Below are positions 55,432 through 63,776 of a stretch of 64,000 nucleotides of DNA, piece after piece. Origin of the DNA: Opitutales bacterium (GTDB lineage Bacteria; Verrucomicrobiota; Verrucomicrobiia; Opitutales; Oceanipulchritudinaceae); contig JAFGCZ010000001.1 of the NCBI GenBank assembly GCA_016932335.1, positions 277,760-341,759 of the forward strand, in the 5' to 3' direction. Both the position numbers and the translations under genes were made by a program. The first letter of the stretch is position 1. The number at the start of each line of letters is the position of its first letter. The notes below the pieces were generated by a model. The model was not told the origin of the DNA and ran no database searches. It saw only the letters and a list, made by a program, of their open reading frames with translations.

Positions 55432-56475
55432 TCAGTTGAAGCGAATTCTCGGGTCGATCATGGCCACGAGAAAGTCGGAGATGATGTTACCCAGCAGAAG
55501 CAACAGGCTGGAAAGGAAAATGACACCCATGACGACCGGGTAGTCGCGGTCGAAAATCGCGGTAATTCCCAAAAGACCGAATCCGTTAACATCGAAGAGA
55601 AATTCGATCAGAAAAGACCCCGAAACGATCAGAACGATGTTCTGCCCGAACGTGGTGGCAATGGGAATCAGGGAGTTTCTCAGTGCATGCGTGATGACCG
55701 CCTTCTTAAAGGGAACACCTTTGGCTACGGCAGTGCGCATATAGTCGGCGGCCAGGTTGTCCATCAGGTGATTCTTCATCAGAAGGGTGGTGATGGCAAA
55801 GCTTCCGATCAAGTAGCAACTCAAGGGCATGATGGAGTGCATGATAATGTCCTTAAGTGATTCCCAGTGGAAAAAGGCCTCCCAGGGGAGTAAATCGTAA
55901 TATTCCAGGCTGACGAATCCGCTCATGGGGAACCAGCGCAGTTTTACCGAGAAAAGCAGGATGAGGATGGACCCCAATACATAGCCGGGGATTGCGTAAC
56001 CTGCAAAGATAAGGATGGAGGTGCTGGTATCGATGAAGGTTCGGTGCTTGATTGCCTTGACGATTCCCAGAGGAATACAAATTCCGTAGGTGATAATGAG
56101 GGTGATGATCCCGTAGTAAATAGAAACCGGCAGTGCCTGGCCCACCATCCACAGTACGGATTCCTGATAGCGGTAAGAGGTGCCCAAATCGCCCCTGCAG
56201 ACTTTGCCCAGCCAACTGAAATAGCTGACCAGTACCGGCTTATCGAATCCATAGAATTCTTTAAGCTGTTGAATTTGCTCTTCCGACAGTGCCTGTCCCT
56301 GGCCTGCCATACTGGAAGTGCCTCCTCCGCTCCCGGCATTGACCATTTGGGCCTCCATGAGGGCGCGTTCAAGCGGCCCACCGGGAACGACCCGGGTGAT
56401 CATAAAGACAATAATGGTTATGCCAAATAAGGTTAACGGAATCAGCAGTAAACGTCTGATGAAGTAGTCGCGCAT
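55432..56475 (-). CDS. oppB: Oligopeptide ABC transporter permease B (YejB-like)
   Basis: 347 residues from the ATG at 56475. It starts MRDYFIRRLLLIPLTLFGITII and has six hydrophobic segments, then GFDKPVLVSYFSWLG and the EAA loop ALRNSLIPIATTFGQ. It is first in the operon. The ATG is not preceded by a strong ribosome binding site. The upstream spacer (56476-56580) holds the znuA terminator-like hairpin. Confidence 0.9.
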   Translation of the reverse strand: MRDYFIRRLLLIPLTLFGITIIVFMITRVVPGGPLERALMEAQMVNAGSGGGTSSMAGQGQALSEEQIQQLKEFYGFDKPVLVSYFSWLGKVCRGDLGTSYRYQESVLWMVGQALPVSIYYGIITLIITYGICIPLGIVKAIKHRTFIDTSTSILIFAGYAIPGYVLGSILILLFSVKLRWFPMSGFVSLEYYDLLPWEAFFHWESLKDIIMHSIMPLSCYLIGSFAITTLLMKNHLMDNLAADYMRTAVAKGVPFKKAVITHALRNSLIPIATTFGQNIVLIVSGSFLIEFLFDVNGFGLLGITAIFDRDYPVVMGVIFLSSLLLLLGNIISDFLVAMIDPRIRFN

Positions 56476-56536
56476 GATTCTTGGAATGCTTGAGACAAGC
56501 AATAAAGATTCCAACCTGAGTTACTCAAGGGAAATC

Positions 56537-56557
56537 GCTTAAAAAAAGTTTTTAAGC
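56537..56557 (-). terminator. Weak A+T hairpin after znuA
   Basis: A 9-bp stem GCTTAAAAA / TTTTTAAGC with a 3-base loop lies 24 bases past the znuA stop. The stem is A+T-rich and the T-run is inside it, so termination may be partial. Confidence 0.4.
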
Positions 56558-56580
56558 ATTTAATGATCTTTAGCTTGCAA

Positions 56581-57459
56581 TCATTTTGGGTTCGTTTCCG
56601 GAAGCGCCTTAATGATTTCAATGAAGTTATCTTCCGCATCTTCCGCCAGAGGGTTTACCGTAATCAGCCGGATGCCCGTCTGTTGACTGAGGATTGATGC
56701 GCTTCTGGCTGAAAACTGCTGTTGCAGGAGCATTACCTGAATCCCTTGACTGCGGATGGATTCGGCGAAGTGAATCAGGGCTTTGGCTGTGGGTTCTTTG
56801 CCCATCTGTTCGACAACTAGTTGGCGTATGCCGCAATAATCGAAGAGGTAACCGTATGCTGGGTGGTAGACGGCAACATTAAGCCCTTGGCGTGTCTGCA
56901 TCAGTTCCTGCAGTTCGACTTTTGTCTGTTCCAGTTTTTGGCAGTAGATCAGGTAATTGCGTTTAAAGAGGTCTGCATTTTCCGGGGCTGTTTCCTCTAA
57001 GGTTCGAAGAATCGTTTGAGCCATGAGTTGCAGGTTATCCGGCGACATCCAGCAGTGAGGATCGGTTACCTCGTGCTCGTGATGGGCCTCTTCTTCTGAG
57101 TCATGTTCGTGGTGTTCGCTCTCGCCGAAATGGCGCATGGGAATTCCGCTCCGTGTGTCAACAATGGGTAGATTGGGCAGCATCGACTGAATTTTGCCTA
57201 TGATTTTCTCCTCGAAGGGAAGGCCCATCAAAAAGTAGGCATCCGCCTGAGCCATGCTGTTCAGTTGAGAAATCGACGGGTTGTAGGTTGCCGGACTTGA
57301 GCCCGGTTTCAGCAACACCTGCACCTCTACGGTGTCTCCTGCGATGGCTTTTACAATGTGAGACTGTGGAGGAATGCCGACAAACACCGAATGCGTCTGT
57401 GCTTGAGCGACAATTTGAAGCATTGTTCCCAATAGAAAGCAAATGAGTCGTTTTTTCAT
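56581..57459 (-). CDS. Zinc/manganese ABC transporter substrate-binding protein (ZnuA-like)
   Basis: 292 residues with a signal peptide (about 1-20). A His/Glu-rich loop (about 110-130, e.g. SEHHEHDSEEEAHHEHE) lies before DPHCWMSP, and YHPAYGYLFDYCG follows. By my alignment the first metal-ligand His (PHxYxP in most) is Ala57 (PATYNP), and the last Asp is Asn (VNPLAED), so metal coordination is changed. It lies 4 bases after the COG0523 GTPase. No znuB or znuC is present in the window. Confidence 0.82.
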   Translation of the reverse strand: MKKRLICFLLGTMLQIVAQAQTHSVFVGIPPQSHIVKAIAGDTVEVQVLLKPGSSPATYNPSISQLNSMAQADAYFLMGLPFEEKIIGKIQSMLPNLPIVDTRSGIPMRHFGESEHHEHDSEEEAHHEHEVTDPHCWMSPDNLQLMAQTILRTLEETAPENADLFKRNYLIYCQKLEQTKVELQELMQTRQGLNVAVYHPAYGYLFDYCGIRQLVVEQMGKEPTAKALIHFAESIRSQGIQVMLLQQQFSARSASILSQQTGIRLITVNPLAEDAEDNFIEIIKALPETNPK

Positions 57460-57463
57460 AGAA

Positions 57464-58678
57464 TTAAAGAAGGCATGCGTCTAATTGTTTGCGGATGTCC
57501 GCTTCGTCCATGTGGACCCCGATGAAGACCAGTTCCTGGCGGCGGTCACCGTGGGGGGCCTTCCATGCCTGGCGAACGATTTCCGGGAGATCGAATTCGG
57601 AAACTGCGCCGCGCTCCAGTTTTGCGGCCCACCATTCGCCCATGAACTCGACGGACGACGATTTACCGGCAATGGAGAGCAAGCCTACTTCATCGTTCCA
57701 TTTCTTGACCCAGCAGAAACCCTTGGCGCGGACGATGTTTCTGGGATAGTTGCGGAGAAACTCGCTCAGCTTCTCGTAATTGAAAGGTTCTCTGGATGCA
57801 TACAGGAAGGTGCTCAGTCCATATTTACTGTTGTGGTCGTGGTGGTGCGGGTGTTCCGGGCAATCTTCATCATGCTCGTGGTGATGCCCACAGGTGCAGC
57901 CTTCTTCGTGATGATGGTGATGCTCGTGCTCCTTGTGCTGAATGTGCTTTTCTATTTCGCTGATCCAGCGGGGAGCTCCCATGGTGTTGTCCAGATCGAA
58001 TAATCCTGCAGAAAGGATGGCTTCGGTATCCACGGTGGACTGGGTGGTTTTGATCAGTCGGGCGCGGGGATTGATTTCGTGGAGAATGCCTTCCAGTTGT
58101 TTGCTCTCATCTTCGGAAACCAAGTCTGTTTTGTTGATCAGGAGTATGTCTGCGTATTCTGCCTGTTCCAGCATCAGATCAAAAAGCGGTTGCTCCCGGC
58201 CCAGTGTGCGGTCGGACTGATCGCTCTTTTTCCAGTGTTCGTAAAAGGAGGCGGCATCCACCAGTGTAATAAGGCTGTCGATTTTGGCTTTTCGCCCGAG
58301 CGGGTTGGAGTAGGGGCGGTCGTCCATAAAGGCCGGAATAATGGCGGATGGTTCCGCTACGCCCGTGGACTCGATAACGATGTGGTCGATTTCCCCATTG
58401 CCGATCATTTCCAGCAGGGCTTTGCTGAAATCGTCCTGAATGGTGCAGCAGATACAGCCGTTGGTCAGCTCCACCATGTTGAGGGTATCATTTTCTAGTT
58501 GCGTTGCGCCTGCTTTGAGGAGCGATGCGTCGATGTTGACCTCTCCAAGGTCGTTAACGAGCACGGCGATGCGGCGGGAACCCGGATGTTTTAACAGATG
58601 GTTCAGTAGCGTGGTTTTTCCGGATCCGAGGAAGCCGGAGATTACCGTTACGGGAATGCGTGATGCACGGGAACTCAT
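57464..58678 (-). CDS. CobW/COG0523 GTPase, likely zinc metallochaperone
   Basis: 404 residues from the ATG at 58678. The P-loop GFLGSGKTT (15-23), GCICC (74-78) for metal binding, NKTD (182-185) and a CobW C-terminal domain are present. Residues 245-282 are a His-rich loop with over 15 His and a CTCGHHH. Such loops suggest zinc storage or delivery. It heads a two-gene unit with ZnuA-like, pointing to zinc rather than cobalt. The long open frame upstream reads through the tRNA-Gln gene and is not coding. Confidence 0.88.
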   Translation of the reverse strand: MSSRASRIPVTVISGFLGSGKTTLLNHLLKHPGSRRIAVLVNDLGEVNIDASLLKAGATQLENDTLNMVELTNGCICCTIQDDFSKALLEMIGNGEIDHIVIESTGVAEPSAIIPAFMDDRPYSNPLGRKAKIDSLITLVDAASFYEHWKKSDQSDRTLGREQPLFDLMLEQAEYADILLINKTDLVSEDESKQLEGILHEINPRARLIKTTQSTVDTEAILSAGLFDLDNTMGAPRWISEIEKHIQHKEHEHHHHHEEGCTCGHHHEHDEDCPEHPHHHDHNSKYGLSTFLYASREPFNYEKLSEFLRNYPRNIVRAKGFCWVKKWNDEVGLLSIAGKSSSVEFMGEWWAAKLERGAVSEFDLPEIVRQAWKAPHGDRRQELVFIGVHMDEADIRKQLDACLL

Positions 58679-58749
58679 GTTTCCCTTATTAACCTCTTTG
58701 TGGTTCTTGGCAAGCCGCCGCAGAGATTCTTCAACGCTTTTTCGGGCAC

Positions 58750-58775
58750 AAAAAAACCGAGATGAATAATCTCGG
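58750..58775 (-). terminator. Terminator of tRNA-Gln
   Basis: CCGAGAT / ATCTCGG stem with a 5-base loop; on the minus strand it is followed by seven Ts. It lies about 30 bases past the tRNA 3' end. Confidence 0.82.
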
Positions 58776-58803
58776 GTTCCGTAGATGTTGGATGGCTTTT
58801 TGA

Positions 58804-58877
58804 TGGCTGGCCGACAAGGATTCGAACCTTGACTAACGGGGCCAGAACCCGTCGTGCTACCATTACACCATCGGCCA
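58804..58877 (-). tRNA. tRNA-Gln (anticodon CUG)
   Basis: 74-base cloverleaf: acceptor TGGCCGA/TCGGCCA, anticodon stem ACGGG/CCCGT with loop TTCTGGC (CTG), T-arm CAAGG-TTCGAAT-CCTTG, discriminator G and encoded CCA. Confidence 0.95.
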
Positions 58878-59120
58878 AATGAAGGCAGTAACATGGGAGA
58901 ATCTCCAGAGGAGTGCAATAGAAAAGTTCAGAAAAATTTGCCTCTGAAAATCACTCAAAACCGGCAAATAAAAGGCGGGTAGCCTACCCCTAAGCTACCC
59001 GCCATTGTTGTCTAGTTCACTACTCCTTAATGTTACCCCAAAACTCCTTGCGGAGTCTTAAAGCCAGTCACTTCTGACTGTCTGAACCTCAGTGAGGTTC
59101 CAAAATAAAATTTAAAAGAA
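58878..59120. other. Hairpin-rich spacer between tRNA-Gln and tRNA-Thr
   Basis: No protein gene. Four tight hairpins stand in a row: 58974-59003 (GGCGGGTAGC stem), 59043-59056 (ACTCC/GGAGT, loop TTGC), 59065-59080 (CAGTCA/TGACTG, loop CTTC) and 59084-59100 (GAACCTC/GAGGTTC, loop AGT). The first is followed by Ts on the minus strand and acts as a terminator. The others could belong to a small RNA or to tRNA precursor processing. Confidence 0.6.
58970..59003 (-). terminator. Terminator downstream of tRNA-Thr
   Basis: On the minus strand, GGCGGGTAGC pairs with GCTACCCGCC across a 10-base loop and is followed by TTTTATTT. It closes the Lys-Thr tRNA transcript and the spacer hairpins. Confidence 0.8.
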
Positions 59121-59196
59121 TGGAGCCACCCGCCGGAATCGAACCGGCAACCTGCTGATTACAAATCAGCTGCTCTGCCAATTGAGCTAGGGTGGC
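59121..59196 (-). tRNA. tRNA-Thr (anticodon UGU)
   Basis: 76-base cloverleaf: GCCACCC/GGGTGGC acceptor, GCTGA/TCAGC anticodon stem, loop TTTGTAA with TGT, T-loop TTCGATT, encoded CCA. Lies 14 bases after tRNA-Lys on the minus strand, in the same transcript. Confidence 0.95.
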
Positions 59197-59210
59197 TTTC
59201 ACTGAGAAGA

Positions 59211-59286
59211 TGGTACCTGGCCTGGGACTCGAACCCAGAACCAACGGATTAAGAGTCCGCTGCTCTACCAATTGAGCTAGCCAGGC
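59211..59286 (-). tRNA. tRNA-Lys (anticodon CUU)
   Basis: 76-base cloverleaf: acceptor GCCTGGC with GCCAGGT (one G-U pair), anticodon stem GCGGA/TCCGT, loop CTCTTAA (CTT), T-loop TTCGAGT, encoded CCA. First in the minus-strand cluster. Confidence 0.95.
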
Positions 59287-59393
59287 ATCGCTCAGGAAAG
59301 CGCCGAATAAAAGGTTTCTTTTGTGGGTTTGGCAAGTCCTTTTTTTATTTTTTTCGGAAAAAAGCGATTGCCCAGAATTGCAGACCTTCTTAT

Positions 59394-60398
59394 GTGATTT
59401 GCGTGGAATGTGTTCTAGGCATAGATGGAGGCAGCAGTGCTGTCAGGGCGGCGCTAGTCGATTTAGCCGGTAACCTGATCGGTTTCGGCTTTGGTGGGCC
59501 CGCGAATCCCAAGGAGATTACTCTGGGGTCATCCATTGCTGCGTTGGAGGAAGCAGTCAGTCGGGCTTGGACGCATGCGGAGGCACCTGCCTGTGTTGCC
59601 CGGGGCGGTTATCTGGGGATTGCCGGTCTGAGCACGGTGCACGATCGCAAGGCCTATAGGAGGGAGGTGTTGCCCCGCAACTGGGTGCATGAGTCCGGTC
59701 TGGATATTGGCCATCATCTGGATATCGCTCTTGCGGCCAATGTGCGGGAAGAGCAGGGGATTATTTTGGTGGTGGGCACCGGTTCCGCCTGTTTTGGAGT
59801 TGGCTCGAGTGGCCGGCAGGTTTGCGTAGGTGGCTGGGGGCACTTTATTGACGATCCGGGCAGTGGCTACTGGTTGGGCTTACAGGCTATGCGGGCCGCT
59901 ATTCGCAGTTTTGACGGGCGTGGCGAACGCACCGCGCTGATGGATGCAGTGCAGCGCTTTTTTCGCCTGCCGGACCTTAGGGAGCTGCCCAGTATTATTT
60001 ATAACCCGTTTTTCTCGAGGGACCGTATTGCGGAACTGGCGCCAATTGTTTTTGAGCAGGCCCGCGGAGGTGATTTAGTTGCCCGGAGCATTATTGAGCA
60101 GGGCATGGATGAACTGGCCTTGATGGTGAAGACCGTGGCCGAATCTGTAGAGATTGATTTGTCCCGTGTTCCGGTTTCGGTGACCGGTGGTGTTTGTAAA
60201 GCCGGAGATTTATTTTGGAATGCGTTGCAAAGCGCGTTGAGTTCTGTATCTTCAGAAATAGTTATCAATCCGCCAAAGTTTCATCCGATTATCGGGGCTG
60301 TGATTCTGGCTATGCGCAAGGTTGGTATTACGCTCGACGATGCGCGTTGCGAGAGCCTTTCTCGACAGATTATTCAATCCGTTCCTTACGCTATATGA
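59394..60398 (+). CDS. BadF/BadG-type kinase, likely N-acetylglucosamine kinase-like
   Basis: 334 residues. GIDGGSSAVRAALVDLAG is the phosphate-binding loop of the acetate-kinase/Hsc70/actin (ASKHA) fold; VVGTGSACFG, GGWGHFIDDPGSGYWLG and VTGGVCKAG follow. This pattern matches the BadF-type N-acetylglucosamine or glucosamine kinases. It begins at GTG 59394 or 59403, with no in-frame ATG. The stop overlaps the ATG of the next gene (ATGA). Confidence 0.8.
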   Translation: MICVECVLGIDGGSSAVRAALVDLAGNLIGFGFGGPANPKEITLGSSIAALEEAVSRAWTHAEAPACVARGGYLGIAGLSTVHDRKAYRREVLPRNWVHESGLDIGHHLDIALAANVREEQGIILVVGTGSACFGVGSSGRQVCVGGWGHFIDDPGSGYWLGLQAMRAAIRSFDGRGERTALMDAVQRFFRLPDLRELPSIIYNPFFSRDRIAELAPIVFEQARGGDLVARSIIEQGMDELALMVKTVAESVEIDLSRVPVSVTGGVCKAGDLFWNALQSALSSVSSEIVINPPKFHPIIGAVILAMRKVGITLDDARCESLSRQIIQSVPYAI

Positions 60399-61039
60399 AC
60401 CGTATTTGTTTTTTTGTGCTGTGCCTGATAGGGGCCGCCGCTTCTTTGCATGCTCAACTGGCTTTTCGCAATACCGTCTCTACGGGCGAGATTAGTGTCA
60501 ACGACACAGCTTATTCGGCGCATTTCATCTTTGAAAACACTGGGGATACTCCTGTGGTCATTGAAGACATCAAGTCTTCCTGTGGATGTACCACGGCAAC
60601 CCGCAGCAAGAAAACATACCGTCCGGGAGAGCAGGGGAGTATTGATGCTGTTTTTGAATTCGGGCACCGTAAAGGTGAGCAGCACAAGGAAATTACCGTT
60701 GTTACGGATCAGGGGATCTATGGTTTGAGCATTGAGGTTGATATTCCTGAAAAATTTACCGTGTCAAAGCGTTCCCACTCCTGGGAGCTCGATTCCGATC
60801 TGGATCCGTGGACCTTTGAGATTCACCTGAATCCAGATTGGAAGGCTAAATTTCAGGAGATTACCTCGAAAAAGGATCTCTACAGCCTTACGGTTACCCA
60901 ATTCCCCGAGGAATCGCTCATTCGAGTGATGGTTACGCCAAAGGACACTTCTGTTGAAGCCCGGGATATTATTAATGTATTCCTCGCTACGGAGCAGGGC
61001 GACCGCAAGAATATCAGCATATTTCTTTCGGTTCGTTGA
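60395..61039 (+). CDS. Exported DUF1573-domain protein
   Basis: 214 residues. The signal peptide is about 1-20 (MNRICFFVLCLIGAAASLHA). The DUF1573 signature is FENTGDTPVVIEDIKSSCGCTTA followed by YRPGEQGSIDAVFE. The Ig-like domain may bind at the cell surface. The start overlaps the kinase stop by four bases, so the two are coupled. Confidence 0.85.
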   Translation: MNRICFFVLCLIGAAASLHAQLAFRNTVSTGEISVNDTAYSAHFIFENTGDTPVVIEDIKSSCGCTTATRSKKTYRPGEQGSIDAVFEFGHRKGEQHKEITVVTDQGIYGLSIEVDIPEKFTVSKRSHSWELDSDLDPWTFEIHLNPDWKAKFQEITSKKDLYSLTVTQFPEESLIRVMVTPKDTSVEARDIINVFLATEQGDRKNISIFLSVR

Positions 61040-61110
61040 GAAGTAATCGTTATTTTTCGATACTCCTTGGAACAATGCGATCCTCTATATTGTCTTTCGA
61101 GGATTCGAAA

Positions 61111-61815
61111 ATGAAATATTTAAACTATAAATTGGTCCTTTGTTTTTGTTCCCTGGCTGGCGGTGTGCTGGTCTCTGCTCAATCGCCGGAAGAACTTTCA
61201 ACACTGGCACTTGCTGAGCTAACTCAGCGTGATGCCATGCCTTTTATCCCGCACTCAGCTCAGGTGGAAGAACATATGGGGGAAGATGCGTTTGTTTATG
61301 TGGTGGAAGCACCGGAGGAGTCGGTGAACACATATACGCTGCTTTCTAAAAATGGAAACCCTGTGTCTGAAAAGGAAGCGGCCGAGTTTGCTGAAGAGCG
61401 GAACATTCCCGCCCCGGGAGAGGATGGAGCAGCGTCTACCACAGTAGACCGCTTAATGGATCTGATTGACGACGGTAAGCTGACTTTTCTGGAGCAAAAC
61501 GGAGACGATGTGCTCTTCGCTTTTTCCCACGTGATGCCTTTTTCGGATGATGTTTCCGTAGCGCTGACCGGCCGCCTGCATTATGATGTTTCACGCGGTT
61601 ATGTGACTTCCTTGGAGCTTTTTAATGAGAAGTTTTTTAAAGCTGATTCTGCAAAAATCAAAGATTTCAAACTAACCTTCTCTTTTGCTAAAGTGGATGC
61701 CTTGGATCGCATCCTGACCACTCAAGCAACTACGCACGTGGAAGGTTCTGCTATGCTCTTTTTCTCCTTCGAAGAATCCTGTACAATGACTTTCAGCGAT
61801 TACCGGAAGCTGTGA
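61111..61815 (+). CDS. Exported hypothetical protein
   Basis: 234 residues from the ATG at 61111, preceded by GAGGA about 9 bases upstream. The signal peptide is about 1-25 (KLVLCFCSLAGGVLVSAQ). The rest is acidic, with beta-strand-like segments (LSVALTGRLHYDV) and no cysteines except one near the end. I recognise no family. A TTG at 61036 would extend into non-protein-like sequence. It follows the DUF1573 gene by 71 bases. Confidence 0.65.
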   Translation: MKYLNYKLVLCFCSLAGGVLVSAQSPEELSTLALAELTQRDAMPFIPHSAQVEEHMGEDAFVYVVEAPEESVNTYTLLSKNGNPVSEKEAAEFAEERNIPAPGEDGAASTTVDRLMDLIDDGKLTFLEQNGDDVLFAFSHVMPFSDDVSVALTGRLHYDVSRGYVTSLELFNEKFFKADSAKIKDFKLTFSFAKVDALDRILTTQATTHVEGSAMLFFSFEESCTMTFSDYRKL

Positions 61816-61850
61816 TGGTGTGGATGGGTAATGCGACAATGGACCGCATT

Positions 61851-63776
61851 TTATTCTAATGAGTCCAGAAGTTCGGAAGTCATGTCTTCTAGGTGCCTGC
61901 TAATTTGGGTTTTACCCCATTTATCTTCTTTCATCATGATATACTGCTTTACGCTATCGATCGTATTATTTCGATAATGCTCCTTTTTGGCTTCCGGCAT
62001 GTAGTTACTAAGTCGTGAATTTTTACTGTGGCTAATCAAGCAGAGGTTTCCAAAAGAATTCAGTGATTCTGAAGGCAATGAATCGTGTCCCGGCAATGGA
62101 TGTTGAGGATAGTAGTGTTCTACCGAACTGCGAAATGTGAATTCAAAATCGTTGATCGTACTATTCGTTGCCTTATGTTTAATCCAAAGGAGATAATCGA
62201 GGAAGTTAAACACCAGATTGTTCTCAACGTTGCCAAAAGAGAGTTTTTTTTCCAAGTGTTCTTTCGATACGGTTTTTCTCTCAGTTTGACAAACCCCTTT
62301 GTTTTTGAAAATCATTTCGAAGTAATCCAACCCGCGATTTTCAGATAAAAAGCGATCGAATACGAATGCTTTAGCCACTGATTCCAGATGATGCAGGTAT
62401 GTATCTGCAAGGATTTTTTCGGTGTCAAAGAGGTGATTTAATGCTGCGTTAAGCCAATGTTTATAGACCAGAGTTGGAGTAGAAACATGAAATGCAGAAA
62501 GAAGCATCAGGATTCGTTTATTCTCTGATCCGTTGGCGTCTTCATCCCCGAACGTATTCTTATAATATGGCTTTCCCTGCTGATCTGTTGATAGGCGCTT
62601 TAGGCTCCACCCATCTTTTCCCGTAATAAACTCACGTTTAATGATGTATTGATCATAGAGGAATTTGCAGCGAAGTAGATTGAAGGTGAACTTTTTGACT
62701 TTTTCTGCGGCATCATTCCCTCTGAGCACGTTGGATTCAAACGTCGAAATTAGTCTCTTATCATCCAATGGCACATCCTGCTCAGTTTGGATCCGTAATA
62801 CATGCAGCAAAAAATTGGGAAAATTAATTACTGTGTTGAAACGTTCTGGGGTCTCATTCTCTTTGTTTAACGTCAAATAATCTCTGGCTTGCCTAATAAT
62901 TTCATCGAGCGTTTGTTCTGAATCCCTATTGGGCAATCCGTTAGTTTCTTGAGTGACTTTTTCCCGAAGCATCTCGAAATTATATACATCGAAGCGACTC
63001 CAATCCTTAGTCCCAAAAATTGCGTCGCGCTGCTCTGGGGGGAATCCCATTTGCACATATTTTTCCATGTTTGAACATGCTTCCCAGACCAGGTGAAGGC
63101 AGTGTTGGCTTTCTTTATCATTCTTAAGAGCCTGCATCATCCGGGATTTGAGTACCTCGTGTTTTTCCAGCTGCTCTCCACGGTTGTTCATGATTTCAAA
63201 GTAATGATTCAGGTCGGTATCCTTTGGAACCTTAACTCGCATGATTTGAACTTTTTCAAATAGGAAATAAGAAAATTGGTGCGGATCGATTCTGTTCTCA
63301 GCGAGCTTTTGAGGAAGGATCTTCTTAACGAGACGATACCCGTTCAATATAGCGGTATTTATCTCTTTAGGATCAAGAACCTCTGCTGGGTCATTAGTGA
63401 ACCTGCCACTGAATATTTCACTGAAAGTCTGCCGCGAATGCTCTCGACTATCGAAATCAATAGCCAGCTTCTTATACCATGAGACATCACATTTTTTTTC
63501 GTTTTTCAGATAGGATGCTAACAGTGATAAGGTGGTTAGCCTTTGTTGCCCGTCTATAGTTTCATAGGTGCTACGTTTGCCATCGATTCTTTCAAAAACG
63601 ACAAGTGTACCGATGTAGTAGTTACGTGTTTCCGGGAGATAATCGATTACATCCTGAATGAGCTGGGTGATTTCTCCTTCATCCCAAGCATAATTCCGCT
63701 GATACATCGGAATGGTGTAATTGGCCTCTCCACTAAGAAGATTACGGACGGATAGTTGAGAAATCTCGTTATTCAT
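61851..63776 (-). CDS. DUF262-DUF1524 protein (GmrSD-like nuclease)
   Basis: 641 residues from the ATG at 63776, which has GGGAG about 10 bases upstream. The N-terminal DUF262/ParB-like domain has YQRNYAWDEGEI (25-36) and the motif YETIDGQQRLTTL (71-83). The C-terminal DUF1524 HNH-like domain has VEHYYPQHP (about 552-560), FGNLCLISHSKNSRLS and KKEHYRNN. This fusion is the layout of GmrSD-type modification-dependent or anti-phage nucleases. It overlaps the upstream partner by 8 bases. Base composition is more A+T-rich than the neighbouring core genes. Confidence 0.85.
   Translation of the reverse strand: MNNEISQLSVRNLLSGEANYTIPMYQRNYAWDEGEITQLIQDVIDYLPETRNYYIGTLVVFERIDGKRSTYETIDGQQRLTTLSLLASYLKNEKKCDVSWYKKLAIDFDSREHSRQTFSEIFSGRFTNDPAEVLDPKEINTAILNGYRLVKKILPQKLAENRIDPHQFSYFLFEKVQIMRVKVPKDTDLNHYFEIMNNRGEQLEKHEVLKSRMMQALKNDKESQHCLHLVWEACSNMEKYVQMGFPPEQRDAIFGTKDWSRFDVYNFEMLREKVTQETNGLPNRDSEQTLDEIIRQARDYLTLNKENETPERFNTVINFPNFLLHVLRIQTEQDVPLDDKRLISTFESNVLRGNDAAEKVKKFTFNLLRCKFLYDQYIIKREFITGKDGWSLKRLSTDQQGKPYYKNTFGDEDANGSENKRILMLLSAFHVSTPTLVYKHWLNAALNHLFDTEKILADTYLHHLESVAKAFVFDRFLSENRGLDYFEMIFKNKGVCQTERKTVSKEHLEKKLSFGNVENNLVFNFLDYLLWIKHKATNSTINDFEFTFRSSVEHYYPQHPLPGHDSLPSESLNSFGNLCLISHSKNSRLSNYMPEAKKEHYRNNTIDSVKQYIMMKEDKWGKTQISRHLEDMTSELLDSLE

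Noticed and set aside
57464..58918. Frame of 484 codons continuing upstream of the CobW start
   Set aside because: It reads through the tRNA-Gln gene and its terminator; the CobW domain begins at the ATG at 58678.
58970..59100. Hairpin row as an integron attC or CRISPR array
   Set aside because: The stems differ from each other in sequence and length; no repeat unit, spacer pattern or integrase is present.
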